From positions 1 through 46,866 of the forward strand of contig CAAGJI010000075.1 in assembly GCA_900770195.1 (NCBI GenBank): a stretch of DNA of 46,866 nucleotides, in the 5' to 3' direction. The position numbers and the translations under genes were made by a program. The number at the start of each line of letters is the position of its first letter. Position 1 is the stretch's first letter. Shown one piece after another: positions 16,231-23,642 of the stretch. This DNA comes from Oscillospiraceae bacterium (GTDB lineage Bacteria > Bacillota > Clostridia > Oscillospirales > Ruminococcaceae). The notes beneath the pieces were generated by a model. It was not told the origin of the DNA. It searched no databases and saw only the letters and a program-made list of their open reading frames with translations.

Positions 16231-17172
16231 ATGCCGATTTGTATACCATCAGGGCTTCCTGCCTATAAAACTCTTGTAAAAGAAAATATATTCGTAATGA
16301 AGGGCGAAAGAGCGGAACATCAGGACATAAGACCGCTTAAAATCCTTATTTTAAATCTTATGCCGAAAAAAATTGAAACTGAAACTCAGATGATGCGTCT
16401 TTTAAGTAATTCACCGCTTCACGTAAACGTAAAACTTCTTCATGTTGAAACCCATATAAGCAAAAACACTTCACTCAACCATCTAAGCACTTTTTACATC
16501 ACATTCAAGGAAATTGAAAATGAACGTTTTGACGGAATGATTATCACAGGTGCACCTGTTGAACAGATGGATTTTGACAAAGTTGATTATTGGGACGAAC
16601 TTTGCAGAATTATGGAATGGTCAAAGACTCACGTTTATTCAACAATACACGTTTGCTGGGGTGCTTTTGCAGGTCTTTATTATCACTTTGGGATTGAAAA
16701 AAGACCGCTTGAAAAAAAGCTTTTCGGTGTTTTCAAACATAGGGTTCTTGCTGAAAATTGTCCGCTTTTGAGGGGATTTGACGATGAATTTTATGTTCCT
16801 CATTCAAGATATACAGAAGTCTGGAAAGAAGACATTGAATCAAACACAAGTCTTGATATTGTAACTTATTCTGATGATGCTGGTGTTCACATAATATCAA
16901 ACAAAAACGGCAGACAGTTTTTCATAACAGGTCACAGCGAATACGACAGAAATACCCTTGCAGAAGAATATTTCAGAGATAAGGAAAAAGGAATTGATAT
17001 TGACGTTCCAAAGAATTATTTTCCAAATGATGACCCTGCAAAAGCCCCTGTTTTTCAATGGAGATGCCATGCAAACCTTATGTTTTCAAACTGGCTTAAC
17101 TACTGCGTATATCAGGAAACACCTTTCGACCTTAACGAACTTGATTTAATGAACTGGGAATGGGAAATATAA
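16231..17172 (+). CDS. metA: Homoserine O-acetyltransferase, MetA family
   Basis: A 313-residue enzyme that acylates homoserine, the first committed step of methionine synthesis, in the cytosol. Catalytic residues align at family numbering: Cys142 (HVCWGAFAG), His235 and Glu237 (TGHSEYD). Residue 111 is Glu (GAPVEQ) where the E. coli succinyl-specific enzyme has Gly; in this family Glu111 is reported to favour acetyl-CoA. The name therefore leans to acetyltransferase although annotation pipelines often write succinyltransferase. The start has GGAG 8 nt upstream. A weak promoter TTAATA-17-TATAAT (16126-16154) may drive it. No SAM riboswitch is seen in the 150-nt leader. Confidence 0.93.
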   Translation: MPICIPSGLPAYKTLVKENIFVMKGERAEHQDIRPLKILILNLMPKKIETETQMMRLLSNSPLHVNVKLLHVETHISKNTSLNHLSTFYITFKEIENERFDGMIITGAPVEQMDFDKVDYWDELCRIMEWSKTHVYSTIHVCWGAFAGLYYHFGIEKRPLEKKLFGVFKHRVLAENCPLLRGFDDEFYVPHSRYTEVWKEDIESNTSLDIVTYSDDAGVHIISNKNGRQFFITGHSEYDRNTLAEEYFRDKEKGIDIDVPKNYFPNDDPAKAPVFQWRCHANLMFSNWLNYCVYQETPFDLNELDLMNWEWEI

Positions 17173-17251
17173 AATATGATAAAATAAAGCTTGTCTTTTA
17201 AGAAACAGCTTTTATTAAAAATCGATTTGCATATAATTTTTTCTAAAAATA

Positions 17252-17280
17252 TTGAAAATTTCACAAAACAGTGGTATAAT
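17252..17280 (+). promoter_or_regulatory. Promoter of manC-cdd
   Basis: TTGAAA (17252-17257), a 17-nt spacer and TATAAT (17275-17280). A weak stem (AAAGCT/AGCTTT, about 17186-17215) just before it may end the metA transcript. Confidence 0.75.
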
Positions 17281-17321
17281 AGTTTCAAATACTTTTATTT
17301 CTGAAAGAGAGAACATTTTTA

Positions 17322-18632
17322 ATGAATATAATTTTATTATCAGGCGGAAGCGGTAAAAGACTCTGGCCCTTATCAAATGACATTCGTTCAAAACAGTTTA
17401 TAAGAATTTTTGAAAATGAAAACGGTGAACGTGAATCAATGGTTCAGCGTGTTTACAGACAGATTAAATCAGTTGATACAGATGCAAAAATTACAATTGC
17501 AACAAGTAAAAAACAGGCAAGTGCAATAAAAAATCAGCTTGGCGAAAAGGTTTCAATATGCACTGAACCTGCAAGACGTGATACTTTTCCTGCAATTGCA
17601 CTTGCATCCGCTTTTTTGAAAGACAAAGAAAATATCGGACTTGATGAACCAGTTATCGTTTGCCCTGTTGATCCTTTTGTTGATGATGACTATTTTGAGG
17701 CAATAAAAAATCTTTCTGCACTCGTTGAAAAAGGCGACTTTAAGCTGAATCTTATGGGTGTTGAACCTGATGAACCAAGTGAAAAATTCGGTTATATCAT
17801 TCCAGAAACAAAAAATGCACATTCAAAAGTTGCTGAATTTAAGGAAAAACCTGACACTGAAACTGCCAAAAAATATATTGCAGACGGTGCTTTGTGGAAC
17901 TGCGGTATTTTCGGTTTTAAACTTGGCTATCTCCTTGATATTGCCCATAAACTCATTGATTTCACAGATTACAGCGACCTTTACAATAAATATGAAACAC
18001 TTACAAAAATAAGTTTTGATTATGCGGTTGTTGAAAAAGAACCTGCAATTCAGGTAATGCGTTTCAACGGAAGATGGAAAGATGTTGGAAGCTGGAATAC
18101 TTTCACAGATGAACTTCAAAATAAAATTGTCGGAAACTGTATCACAGATGACAAATGCGACAATACAAGCATTTTAAACGAACTTAACATTCCTGTTCTT
18201 GTTATGGGCATGAAAGATGCTGTTATTGCTGCAAGTTCAGATGGTATTCTTGTTTCTTCAAGAGAAGAAAGCGACAAAATAAAGCCTTACGTTGACAAAA
18301 TGGATAATATGGCTATGTTTGAAGAAAAGTCATGGGGAAATTACACTGTTCTTGATATTCAGGACGGCAATATGACTGTTAAAATTACTCTTAGAAAAGA
18401 TCAGCAGCTTTCTTATCATAGTCATGAACTTCGTGACGAAGTCTGGACAATCGTTTCAGGAACAGGCTATGCTGTTATTGACGGAGTAAAAAAAGAACTT
18501 GCACCCGGCGATACTCTTATGATTAAATCAGGAACAAAACATAAAGCTTTTGCTGAAACTGAACTTTGCATAATTGAAAATCAGATAGGTTTGAAATTAT
18601 TTGCATCTGATAAAATAAAATACGATGAATGA
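17322..18632 (+). CDS. manC: Mannose-1-phosphate guanylyltransferase with cupin domain
   Basis: A 436-residue protein joining a nucleotidyltransferase (residues 1 to about 330) to a mannose-6-phosphate isomerase-type cupin (about 340-436). The first makes GDP-mannose from mannose-1-phosphate and GTP; its signature LLSGGSGKRLWPLS is at the start, with CPVDPFV as the metal-binding Asp region and FKEKPD further on. The cupin shows HSHELRDEVW and a glycine turn PGDTLMIKSGTKH. GDP-mannose feeds polysaccharide or glycoprotein synthesis; no glycan cluster is nearby. It is slightly shorter than the usual 460-480 residues. It overlaps cdd by 8 nt. Confidence 0.9.
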   Translation: MNIILLSGGSGKRLWPLSNDIRSKQFIRIFENENGERESMVQRVYRQIKSVDTDAKITIATSKKQASAIKNQLGEKVSICTEPARRDTFPAIALASAFLKDKENIGLDEPVIVCPVDPFVDDDYFEAIKNLSALVEKGDFKLNLMGVEPDEPSEKFGYIIPETKNAHSKVAEFKEKPDTETAKKYIADGALWNCGIFGFKLGYLLDIAHKLIDFTDYSDLYNKYETLTKISFDYAVVEKEPAIQVMRFNGRWKDVGSWNTFTDELQNKIVGNCITDDKCDNTSILNELNIPVLVMGMKDAVIAASSDGILVSSREESDKIKPYVDKMDNMAMFEEKSWGNYTVLDIQDGNMTVKITLRKDQQLSYHSHELRDEVWTIVSGTGYAVIDGVKKELAPGDTLMIKSGTKHKAFAETELCIIENQIGLKLFASDKIKYDE

Positions 18633-19017
18633 TAAGTATAAAAAATTATATGAAATTGCATTGAAACAGCGTAATTTTTCTTATTCACCCTACTCGCATT
18701 TCAGTGTGGGGGCTGCACTTCTTTGCACTGACGGAACTGTTTACACCGGCTGCAACGTTGAAAATTCTTCTTTTTCAATGACAAATTGTGCTGAAAGAAC
18801 TGCGGTTTTCAAGGCTGTTTCAGAAGGACACAAAGATTTTGAAGCAATTGCCATAGCAGGCGGAAAAGCAAATTCAGAAGATGAACTCTGCTACCCCTGT
18901 GGGGCGTGTCTGCAAGTCCTCAACGAGTTTTGTGGTGACGAGTTCAAAATTATACTAAAAGATAAAGAAACCGTCTTAAAAAGCCTCCTGCCATGCAATT
19001 TCACACTTGAAAAATAA
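18625..19017 (+). CDS. cdd: Cytidine deaminase
   Basis: A 130-residue homotetrameric-type enzyme converting cytidine and deoxycytidine to uridine forms in pyrimidine salvage. The zinc site is complete: Cys55-Ala-Glu57 with catalytic Glu57 (NCAERTAVF), and Cys92 and Cys95 (PCGACLQVL). The nucleoside-binding NVENSSF motif is also present. Its ATG lies inside the end of manC (8-nt overlap), so it is translationally coupled. A strong bidirectional terminator follows. Confidence 0.97.
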   Translation: MNDKYKKLYEIALKQRNFSYSPYSHFSVGAALLCTDGTVYTGCNVENSSFSMTNCAERTAVFKAVSEGHKDFEAIAIAGGKANSEDELCYPCGACLQVLNEFCGDEFKIILKDKETVLKSLLPCNFTLEK

Positions 19018-19020
19018 AAC

Positions 19021-19048
19021 AACTCCCGCTTAACTACAAGCGGGAGTT
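19021..19048. terminator. Bidirectional terminator between cdd and the solute-binding protein gene
   Basis: A perfect 11-bp stem AACTCCCGCTT/AAGCGGGAGTT with a 6-nt loop, followed on the plus strand by TTATTTT. It serves cdd, and it begins 5 nt after the stop of the convergent gene. Confidence 0.9.
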
Positions 19049-19053
19049 TTATT

Positions 19054-20340
19054 TTACTTTGATTCGCTTTTAAGTACCTGCATAAGGTCTTTTGCTGCCT
19101 GTTCTGTCGTGTAATCAGTGTATAAAACTTTGTTTACACTATCATAGAAAGTCTGTATTATATCTGAATTTTCAAAATATGGGCTTACTTTTGTTACAAC
19201 ATCCATATTTTCATCAAGTTTTCTGAATGCATCATATTGAACACCTTGAAGAAGATTTTTTTCTTTTAAAATTTCATCTGCCTTTTTGCTGACAGGGATT
19301 CCCTTTTCGATACCCTGTTTTTCAGCCATTTCCTTACTGTTAAGCAGAAAATCAAGAAGCATTGCAGATTCTTCAGGATACTCTGTATTTGCACTTATTG
19401 CATACATTGTTGCAGGTTTTACATACCACTCTGTTTTTTTAACATCTGCATCATACAAATAATCGCCTACAACTATTTCATATCCGTTTTCTTTTGCATT
19501 TGCAAAAGAATTATCTCCGTCACTTATCCACATCAAAGCACCTGCATAAACACCGTCACTGATATTATTCTTATCATAACTGCTTAAATCAGGAACTACT
19601 TTATTTTTTACAAAGTCAACACCATATTGAATAACTTCAGACAGATTTTCTTCATCAAACATTATGTTATTTGATTCATCATAAATATGCTTGCCTGATT
19701 TTGCTTCTTCAAGTGAAACACACAAGAACCATAAGCCCTTATTTGCACAGGAAAGCGGATAAATACCATCTTTTGACATAACTTCAGCCGCTTTATAAAG
19801 GTCTTGTATTGTGTTTGGAATTTCAAGATTATACGAATCAAAAACTGTTTTGTTATAGTATGGAGTCATTGCATTGAGTGCAATAGGTATCGCTTCAAGT
19901 TTGCCATCCTCCATTCCATATTCAAGAATATCATTTGAAAACTGCGAAAGGTCTATTATATCTGATAATTCATTTAAATCATAAAACCTCTGTATTGTAT
20001 TGGAATATTTATTTATCCAGGCATAGTTTATCTGCATTACATCTGCCTCAGTAGCTGATGCAACTTCTATATCCATTCGCTTTTCGTAACCTGTCCAGTC
20101 ACTGTATTTTGTTTCAACCTTAATATTCGGGTGAAGGTCCTCAAATGTCTGTACTGCGTCAAGTGTATACTGATTTCTTACATCTGTTCCCCACCACGAA
20201 AGAGAAATATTTGAATATTTCTTTTGTTTGCTTATATCTACTTCTTCTTTCTGACTGCAACCTGCTGTTAAACCTGTAAGCATTGCTGCAACTATAAGTA
20301 CAGAAGATTTTATTAATTTTGATTTTTTCGGTTTAATCAA
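19054..20340 (-). CDS. Extracellular solute-binding lipoprotein (family 1, sugar type)
   Basis: A 428-residue ABC-type substrate-binding lipoprotein. The signal peptide ends in a lipobox (LTAGC, Cys about 28). The mature part shows the carbohydrate-binder pattern: LSWWGTDVRN near the start, TFEDLHPNIKVE, ALNAMTPYYNKTVFD in the middle and EESAMLLDFLLNSKEMAEKQ toward the end. No ABC permease or ATPase gene is nearby. The start is TTG (20340) with AAAGGTG 8 nt upstream; no better start exists. It is 15 nt downstream of a GGDEF gene in the same unit, suggesting a sensory rather than purely transport role; that is inference. Confidence 0.88.
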   Translation of the reverse strand: MIKPKKSKLIKSSVLIVAAMLTGLTAGCSQKEEVDISKQKKYSNISLSWWGTDVRNQYTLDAVQTFEDLHPNIKVETKYSDWTGYEKRMDIEVASATEADVMQINYAWINKYSNTIQRFYDLNELSDIIDLSQFSNDILEYGMEDGKLEAIPIALNAMTPYYNKTVFDSYNLEIPNTIQDLYKAAEVMSKDGIYPLSCANKGLWFLCVSLEEAKSGKHIYDESNNIMFDEENLSEVIQYGVDFVKNKVVPDLSSYDKNNISDGVYAGALMWISDGDNSFANAKENGYEIVVGDYLYDADVKKTEWYVKPATMYAISANTEYPEESAMLLDFLLNSKEMAEKQGIEKGIPVSKKADEILKEKNLLQGVQYDAFRKLDENMDVVTKVSPYFENSDIIQTFYDSVNKVLYTDYTTEQAAKDLMQVLKSESK

Positions 20341-20355
20341 TTATTTCACACCTTT

Positions 20356-21852
20356 TCACTGCATTTTATGCTGGAATGTAAGCTGATCTTTTCCGCTGTT
20401 CTTTGAATGATAAACAGCTTTGTCTGCCAGTTTGAAAAGTTCTTCTGACGGAATGTTCTCACAGCTTGTTCCTACGCTTAAAGTAACATTATATCCTATC
20501 GTTTTTCCAAAAGCTTCGACGTCTTTTTTAACTTTTTCATAATAACCAAGAATATATTTTTCATAGCTTTCTGTACAAGGTTTTATCTTGTCAGGAAGGG
20601 TTATGATAACAGAAAACTCATCTCCGCCTATTCTTCCTGCAAATCCGTTTTCAGTAAAATTATTTTTAAGGATATGTGCAACGCCCACAATTACCTGATC
20701 GCCTACTGCATGTCCCATTGTATCATTTACATTTTTAAAATTATCAATATCAATTATCCAAAGCGAATGATTTTTTTCTGTTTCCTGAGTAAGAAGTTCC
20801 CCACATTTTTCCTGATATGTCATTTTGTTGTAAATGCCTGTAAGTAAATCTGTATCAACTTTTGTGTTAAGATTATCAACTATGTTTCTGACAGGTCTTG
20901 ACATTACTTTTGTTATAATTGCAACTGCAAGGACTGATATAAGTATTGCAAAAAATCCGACAAGTAATGTGTATCTTCTTGTTTCCTGATTTTCTGCAAG
21001 AACTATTGATGTAGGAATTGAACAAATAATTTTCCAGTCATCTCCGCAAGTTCCGACTGAAACTATGTATTTGTCATTTGTTAAAATTGCAGAATCCTGA
21101 AATTCAATCAAATCTGCAATATCAGATGATAATTTTCCGCCTATTTCTTTATTTTCAGATGAATAAATCATTGTATTATCTGAATCGACAAGGCGTATTG
21201 TCATATCACTCATATTTTCAGACCTTGCAAAAATACTTTCAAGTTCCGTTACATAAAATGATGTAATAAGTATTGCATCATCATTAAGACGCTTTGCATA
21301 GTAAAGTCTTACAAATTCATCATCATTTGAAGAAAACCAGCCGTCATTTGTACGCTTTCTTGTAACAACTTTTTCCATTACATCATAAAGCTTGTTTTCA
21401 TAAGTTGACGTTGTTCCCTTTGAGATTTTGCCGACTGTGTGTTCATCGCTGTAAACAACAGCAAAATCACAATAGTTTTCCATAAGAGATAATTCTATAA
21501 GCCTGTTTGAAATAGCATCTTCTATCTGTATTTTGTCGTATTCATCATATTTCTCTTTTACAGGATTATATTGAAAAGCAATAACATCATTATAAACAGG
21601 TTCAGTTGAAAAGGCAAGGGTACTTGTGTTTTCAATTGTTTTAAGATAGTTATCTATGTTGATTTCCATTTGAATATCTATTGTTGAAACCAATGAACTT
21701 ACTTTCTTTTTAAGCACACTGCTTGACTTACTCAAAGAATTAAACACAACAACAAGTATAGAAACGAATATTATAATTATAAAGGCAATTGTTGTCAATA
21801 CCTGAAATCCGAGAACTCTTTTTTCTGACTCTCCTGATTTTCTTTTTTTCAT
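20356..21852 (-). CDS. Membrane-bound diguanylate cyclase with extracellular sensor
   Basis: A 498-residue protein that should make cyclic di-GMP from GTP. An N-terminal membrane helix (about 18-42), a large extracellular region of about 250 residues (Cache-like by layout), a second helix (about 295-318) and a C-terminal GGDEF domain. The catalytic motif GGDEF is intact (GRIGGDEFSVI), and DIDNFKNVNDTMGHAVGD carries the metal and substrate residues. The RxxD product-inhibition site is absent (TENG at that position). GGAGG precedes the ATG. It is the first gene of a two-gene unit with a solute-binding lipoprotein. Confidence 0.92.
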   Translation of the reverse strand: MKKRKSGESEKRVLGFQVLTTIAFIIIIFVSILVVVFNSLSKSSSVLKKKVSSLVSTIDIQMEINIDNYLKTIENTSTLAFSTEPVYNDVIAFQYNPVKEKYDEYDKIQIEDAISNRLIELSLMENYCDFAVVYSDEHTVGKISKGTTSTYENKLYDVMEKVVTRKRTNDGWFSSNDDEFVRLYYAKRLNDDAILITSFYVTELESIFARSENMSDMTIRLVDSDNTMIYSSENKEIGGKLSSDIADLIEFQDSAILTNDKYIVSVGTCGDDWKIICSIPTSIVLAENQETRRYTLLVGFFAILISVLAVAIITKVMSRPVRNIVDNLNTKVDTDLLTGIYNKMTYQEKCGELLTQETEKNHSLWIIDIDNFKNVNDTMGHAVGDQVIVGVAHILKNNFTENGFAGRIGGDEFSVIITLPDKIKPCTESYEKYILGYYEKVKKDVEAFGKTIGYNVTLSVGTSCENIPSEELFKLADKAVYHSKNSGKDQLTFQHKMQ

Positions 21853-21888
21853 TTACAAACCTCCGGATATATAGTCATTACTTTTCTA

Positions 21889-21917
21889 ATTATACAACAA
21901 AAAGATAAATAAATCAA
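21889..21917 (-). promoter_or_regulatory. Promoter of the GGDEF-solute-binding protein unit
   Basis: On the reverse strand, TTGATT (21912-21917), a 17-nt spacer and TATAAT (21889-21894), about 37 nt upstream of the start codon. Confidence 0.75.
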
Positions 21918-21988
21918 GTGATTTGACAAAAATTTATAAAAAAGCATATTATAAGACTGATATTTTTTATAGAATTCTGTTATATAAT

Positions 21989-22023
21989 AAAAAAGAGGAA
22001 ACTAAAGAAGTTCCCTCTTTTTT
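21989..22023 (-). terminator. Terminator of the flavodoxin gene
   Basis: In the minus strand, AAAAAAGAGG(G)AACT pairs with AGTTTCCTCTTTTTT, giving a long A/T-flanked stem and a T run. It lies about 40 nt after the flavodoxin stop. Confidence 0.8.
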
Positions 22024-22065
22024 AATGTAATGGAATTTTAATTGAACAATACGAAATAATCTTAA

Positions 22066-22473
22066 TTATTTTGCAAAATCAGCACCAAATTCTTTGCATT
22101 TTGCAAGTCCGTCATCATCAGGTGTTTCATTTATTATAAATCCTTCACCTGTAAAAATTTTTGCACCGTCATTTTCGGCTCTTTCAACCCATGAACGCAT
22201 CCATTCGCCGTCACCCCAGCCATATGAACCGAAAAGTGCTATATCCTTACCGCTAAGGTCGCCTTCAATTGATTCAAAGAAAGGTTCAAATTCATCTTCC
22301 TCAAGCACTTCAGCACCCATTGCAGGACAGCCGAAAGCTATTTTATCATAATCTGAAATATTTCCGCTGAAATCTGAAACACTGAACAAATCAGCCCCTG
22401 CACCTTCTGCTATAGCATTTGCCATTGCTTCTGTATTGCCTGTACCGCTCCAATAAATAACTGCTGTTTTCAT
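22066..22473 (-). CDS. Flavodoxin
   Basis: A 135-residue short-chain flavodoxin, a one-electron FMN carrier that can replace ferredoxin under iron shortage. The phosphate-binding loop SGTGNTEAMA begins at residue 9, and the aromatic/acidic isoalloxazine loops are present (GCPAMGAEVLEEDEF, FGSYGWGDGEWM). The ATG at 22473 is chosen: AGGAGG lies 7 nt upstream, and the in-frame extension to 22551 overlaps the previous gene without a ribosome site. It is the third gene after the two operator-controlled genes. A hairpin (22499-22525) lies in the gap before it. Confidence 0.95.
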   Translation of the reverse strand: MKTAVIYWSGTGNTEAMANAIAEGAGADLFSVSDFSGNISDYDKIAFGCPAMGAEVLEEDEFEPFFESIEGDLSGKDIALFGSYGWGDGEWMRSWVERAENDGAKIFTGEGFIINETPDDDGLAKCKEFGADFAK

Positions 22474-22526
22474 TTTTATTTCCTCCTGAAATTTATCTAA
22501 TAATTCTGTATCGACACAGATTATTG

Positions 22527-23093
22527 TCACATTATTCCAAGTGCTTCGCAAATGTCAGCACCATTTGAAATTTTATTGCAAAGATATGCTCTGCAATTTC
22601 TGTAAGTTCTGAAAGTTTTTTCGGCTTTTTCTTCATCTGAATAAACTTTCCAAAATCCGCACATCTTGAATTTTCTGCCTTTGTTTTTTATAAACCCATC
22701 AACATCTTCTATGGGATAACCAAGAAAAATACCTATTTCATGCGGGAAATCGCTTTCATTTTTTATTCTTGACGCAAGTCTTTCAAGACAGTCTGATGTG
22801 CTTTTACAATTTTCATATCCATATGAATCAAGATATTTTCGCACCTCATATTTATTTATATGCTTTTCCAAAAGATTTTTATTATAAACAAGAACAAGAA
22901 AGCTGCTTTCATCTTCATAAACTATGCGGATTTTTATTCCTGACAAATCAAGTTCTGCATATGTTTTTCCTTTTAAATACTCGTTATATTCATCTTTTTT
23001 TATTTTCATAAGCGATGATGCTTTTATTCCATACAAAGAAGGTGCTGTGTGATATGCAAGTTTCATTTCAAAATTTGACTTATATTCTGACAT
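22527..23093 (-). CDS. DUF3793 family protein
   Basis: A 188-residue cytosolic protein of a family found in Clostridia beside flavodoxin and iron-transport genes; its function is unknown. Recognisable segments are KLAYHTAPSLYGIKASSL near the start, HEIGIFLGYPIEDVDGFI in the middle and CGFWKVYSDEEKAEKTF near the end, with several cysteines (CKST, MCGFW, NCRAYLC). The ATG at 23093 has AGGAGG 6 nt upstream; a TTG 6 nt earlier touches that site and is unlikely. Its own promoter with an operator lies at 23109-23159. Iron or redox response is inferred from context. Confidence 0.85.
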   Translation of the reverse strand: MSEYKSNFEMKLAYHTAPSLYGIKASSLMKIKKDEYNEYLKGKTYAELDLSGIKIRIVYEDESSFLVLVYNKNLLEKHINKYEVRKYLDSYGYENCKSTSDCLERLASRIKNESDFPHEIGIFLGYPIEDVDGFIKNKGRKFKMCGFWKVYSDEEKAEKTFRTYRNCRAYLCNKISNGADICEALGIM

Positions 23094-23108
23094 ATGCAAC
23101 CTCCTTTT

Positions 23109-23159
23109 AGTTAGATGTCCCTAACACTACGTTATAAAAATTACGCCCTTTCAAGGCAA
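23109..23159 (-). promoter_or_regulatory. Second operator-promoter module (before DUF3793)
   Basis: Operator 23109-23126 reads AGTTAG-ATGTCC-CTAACA. Upstream on the minus strand lie TATAAC (23131-23136), a 17-nt spacer and TTGCCT (23154-23159), placing the operator at the expected transcription start. The -35 box lies in the end of the DUF2325 gene. Confidence 0.6.
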
Positions 23160-23431
23160 TATTTTGAAAGCACATTTTTCAATGCACTTACACTTGCTGT
23201 ATGTATCTTTTCAACATCAAATTTATGTTTATCTGCTTTCTGATTAACACACGATACCATTTTATGTGAAACTGTATTTGTGAAAACTATCACAAGGTCA
23301 GGTGTGCCAAGTTTTCTTTCAAAGTCAGCAGGCATTTTTATAAAAACTTTTGCTTTGCAATCATAATCTTTACAGATATTTTTGTATCTTGTTACCATTC
23401 GGTCATTTCCGCCAACCAATACTACGCTCAT
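23141..23431 (-). CDS. DUF2325 domain protein
   Basis: A 96-residue protein of the DUF2325 family. The typical opening VVLVGGNDRMVTRYKNIC and the segment LGTPDLVIVFTNTVSHKMV are visible. The family is of unknown function and is common in anaerobes beside DUF3793 and flavodoxin genes. It is the first gene of the operator-controlled unit; the gene ends 48 nt before the next start, with an internal promoter in its last bases. The ATG at 23431 has a ribosome site of GAAAGGA type. Confidence 0.85.
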   Translation of the reverse strand: MSVVLVGGNDRMVTRYKNICKDYDCKAKVFIKMPADFERKLGTPDLVIVFTNTVSHKMVSCVNQKADKHKFDVEKIHTASVSALKNVLSKYCLERA

Positions 23432-23485
23432 TATTTTTCCTTTCTAAGATTATTATATATAAATCAGATTAAAATCATTTCATTT

Positions 23486-23539
23486 AGTTAGATATCGCTA
23501 ACTTGTATTTATAATAACATATTCAAACAAAAATGTCAA
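23486..23539 (-). promoter_or_regulatory. First operator-promoter module (before DUF2325)
   Basis: The 18-bp palindrome 23486-23503 is AGTTAG-ATATCG-CTAACT with perfect 6-bp arms. On the minus strand TTGACA (23534-23539), a 17-nt spacer and TATTAT (23511-23516) precede it, so it covers about +1 to +18, a classical repressor position. The arms recall metal-regulator sites of the DtxR family, but the 6-nt spacer differs from the standard box. Confidence 0.7.
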
Positions 23540-23570
23540 TAGCTGAATATATTTTTGTATATTCAGCTAT
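23539..23570 (-). terminator. 13-bp hairpin after rqcH
   Basis: A perfect 13-bp stem ATAGCTGAATATA/TATATTCAGCTAT with a 6-nt loop. It follows the rqcH gene on the minus strand but has no immediate T run. It abuts the -35 box of the next unit. It probably marks or stabilises the rqcH transcript end. Confidence 0.5.
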
Positions 23571-23642
23571 CTGTTATTATAATATTAAAATTATTTTTGT
23601 CTATTTCTTCAAATATCAGCTTTAAAATCAGTTAGCATATGA

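Noticed and set aside
23486..23503. A standard DtxR/IdeR box
   Set aside because: The arms resemble it, but the standard site has a 1-nt centre, whereas here the arms are 6 nt apart. The regulator is left unnamed.
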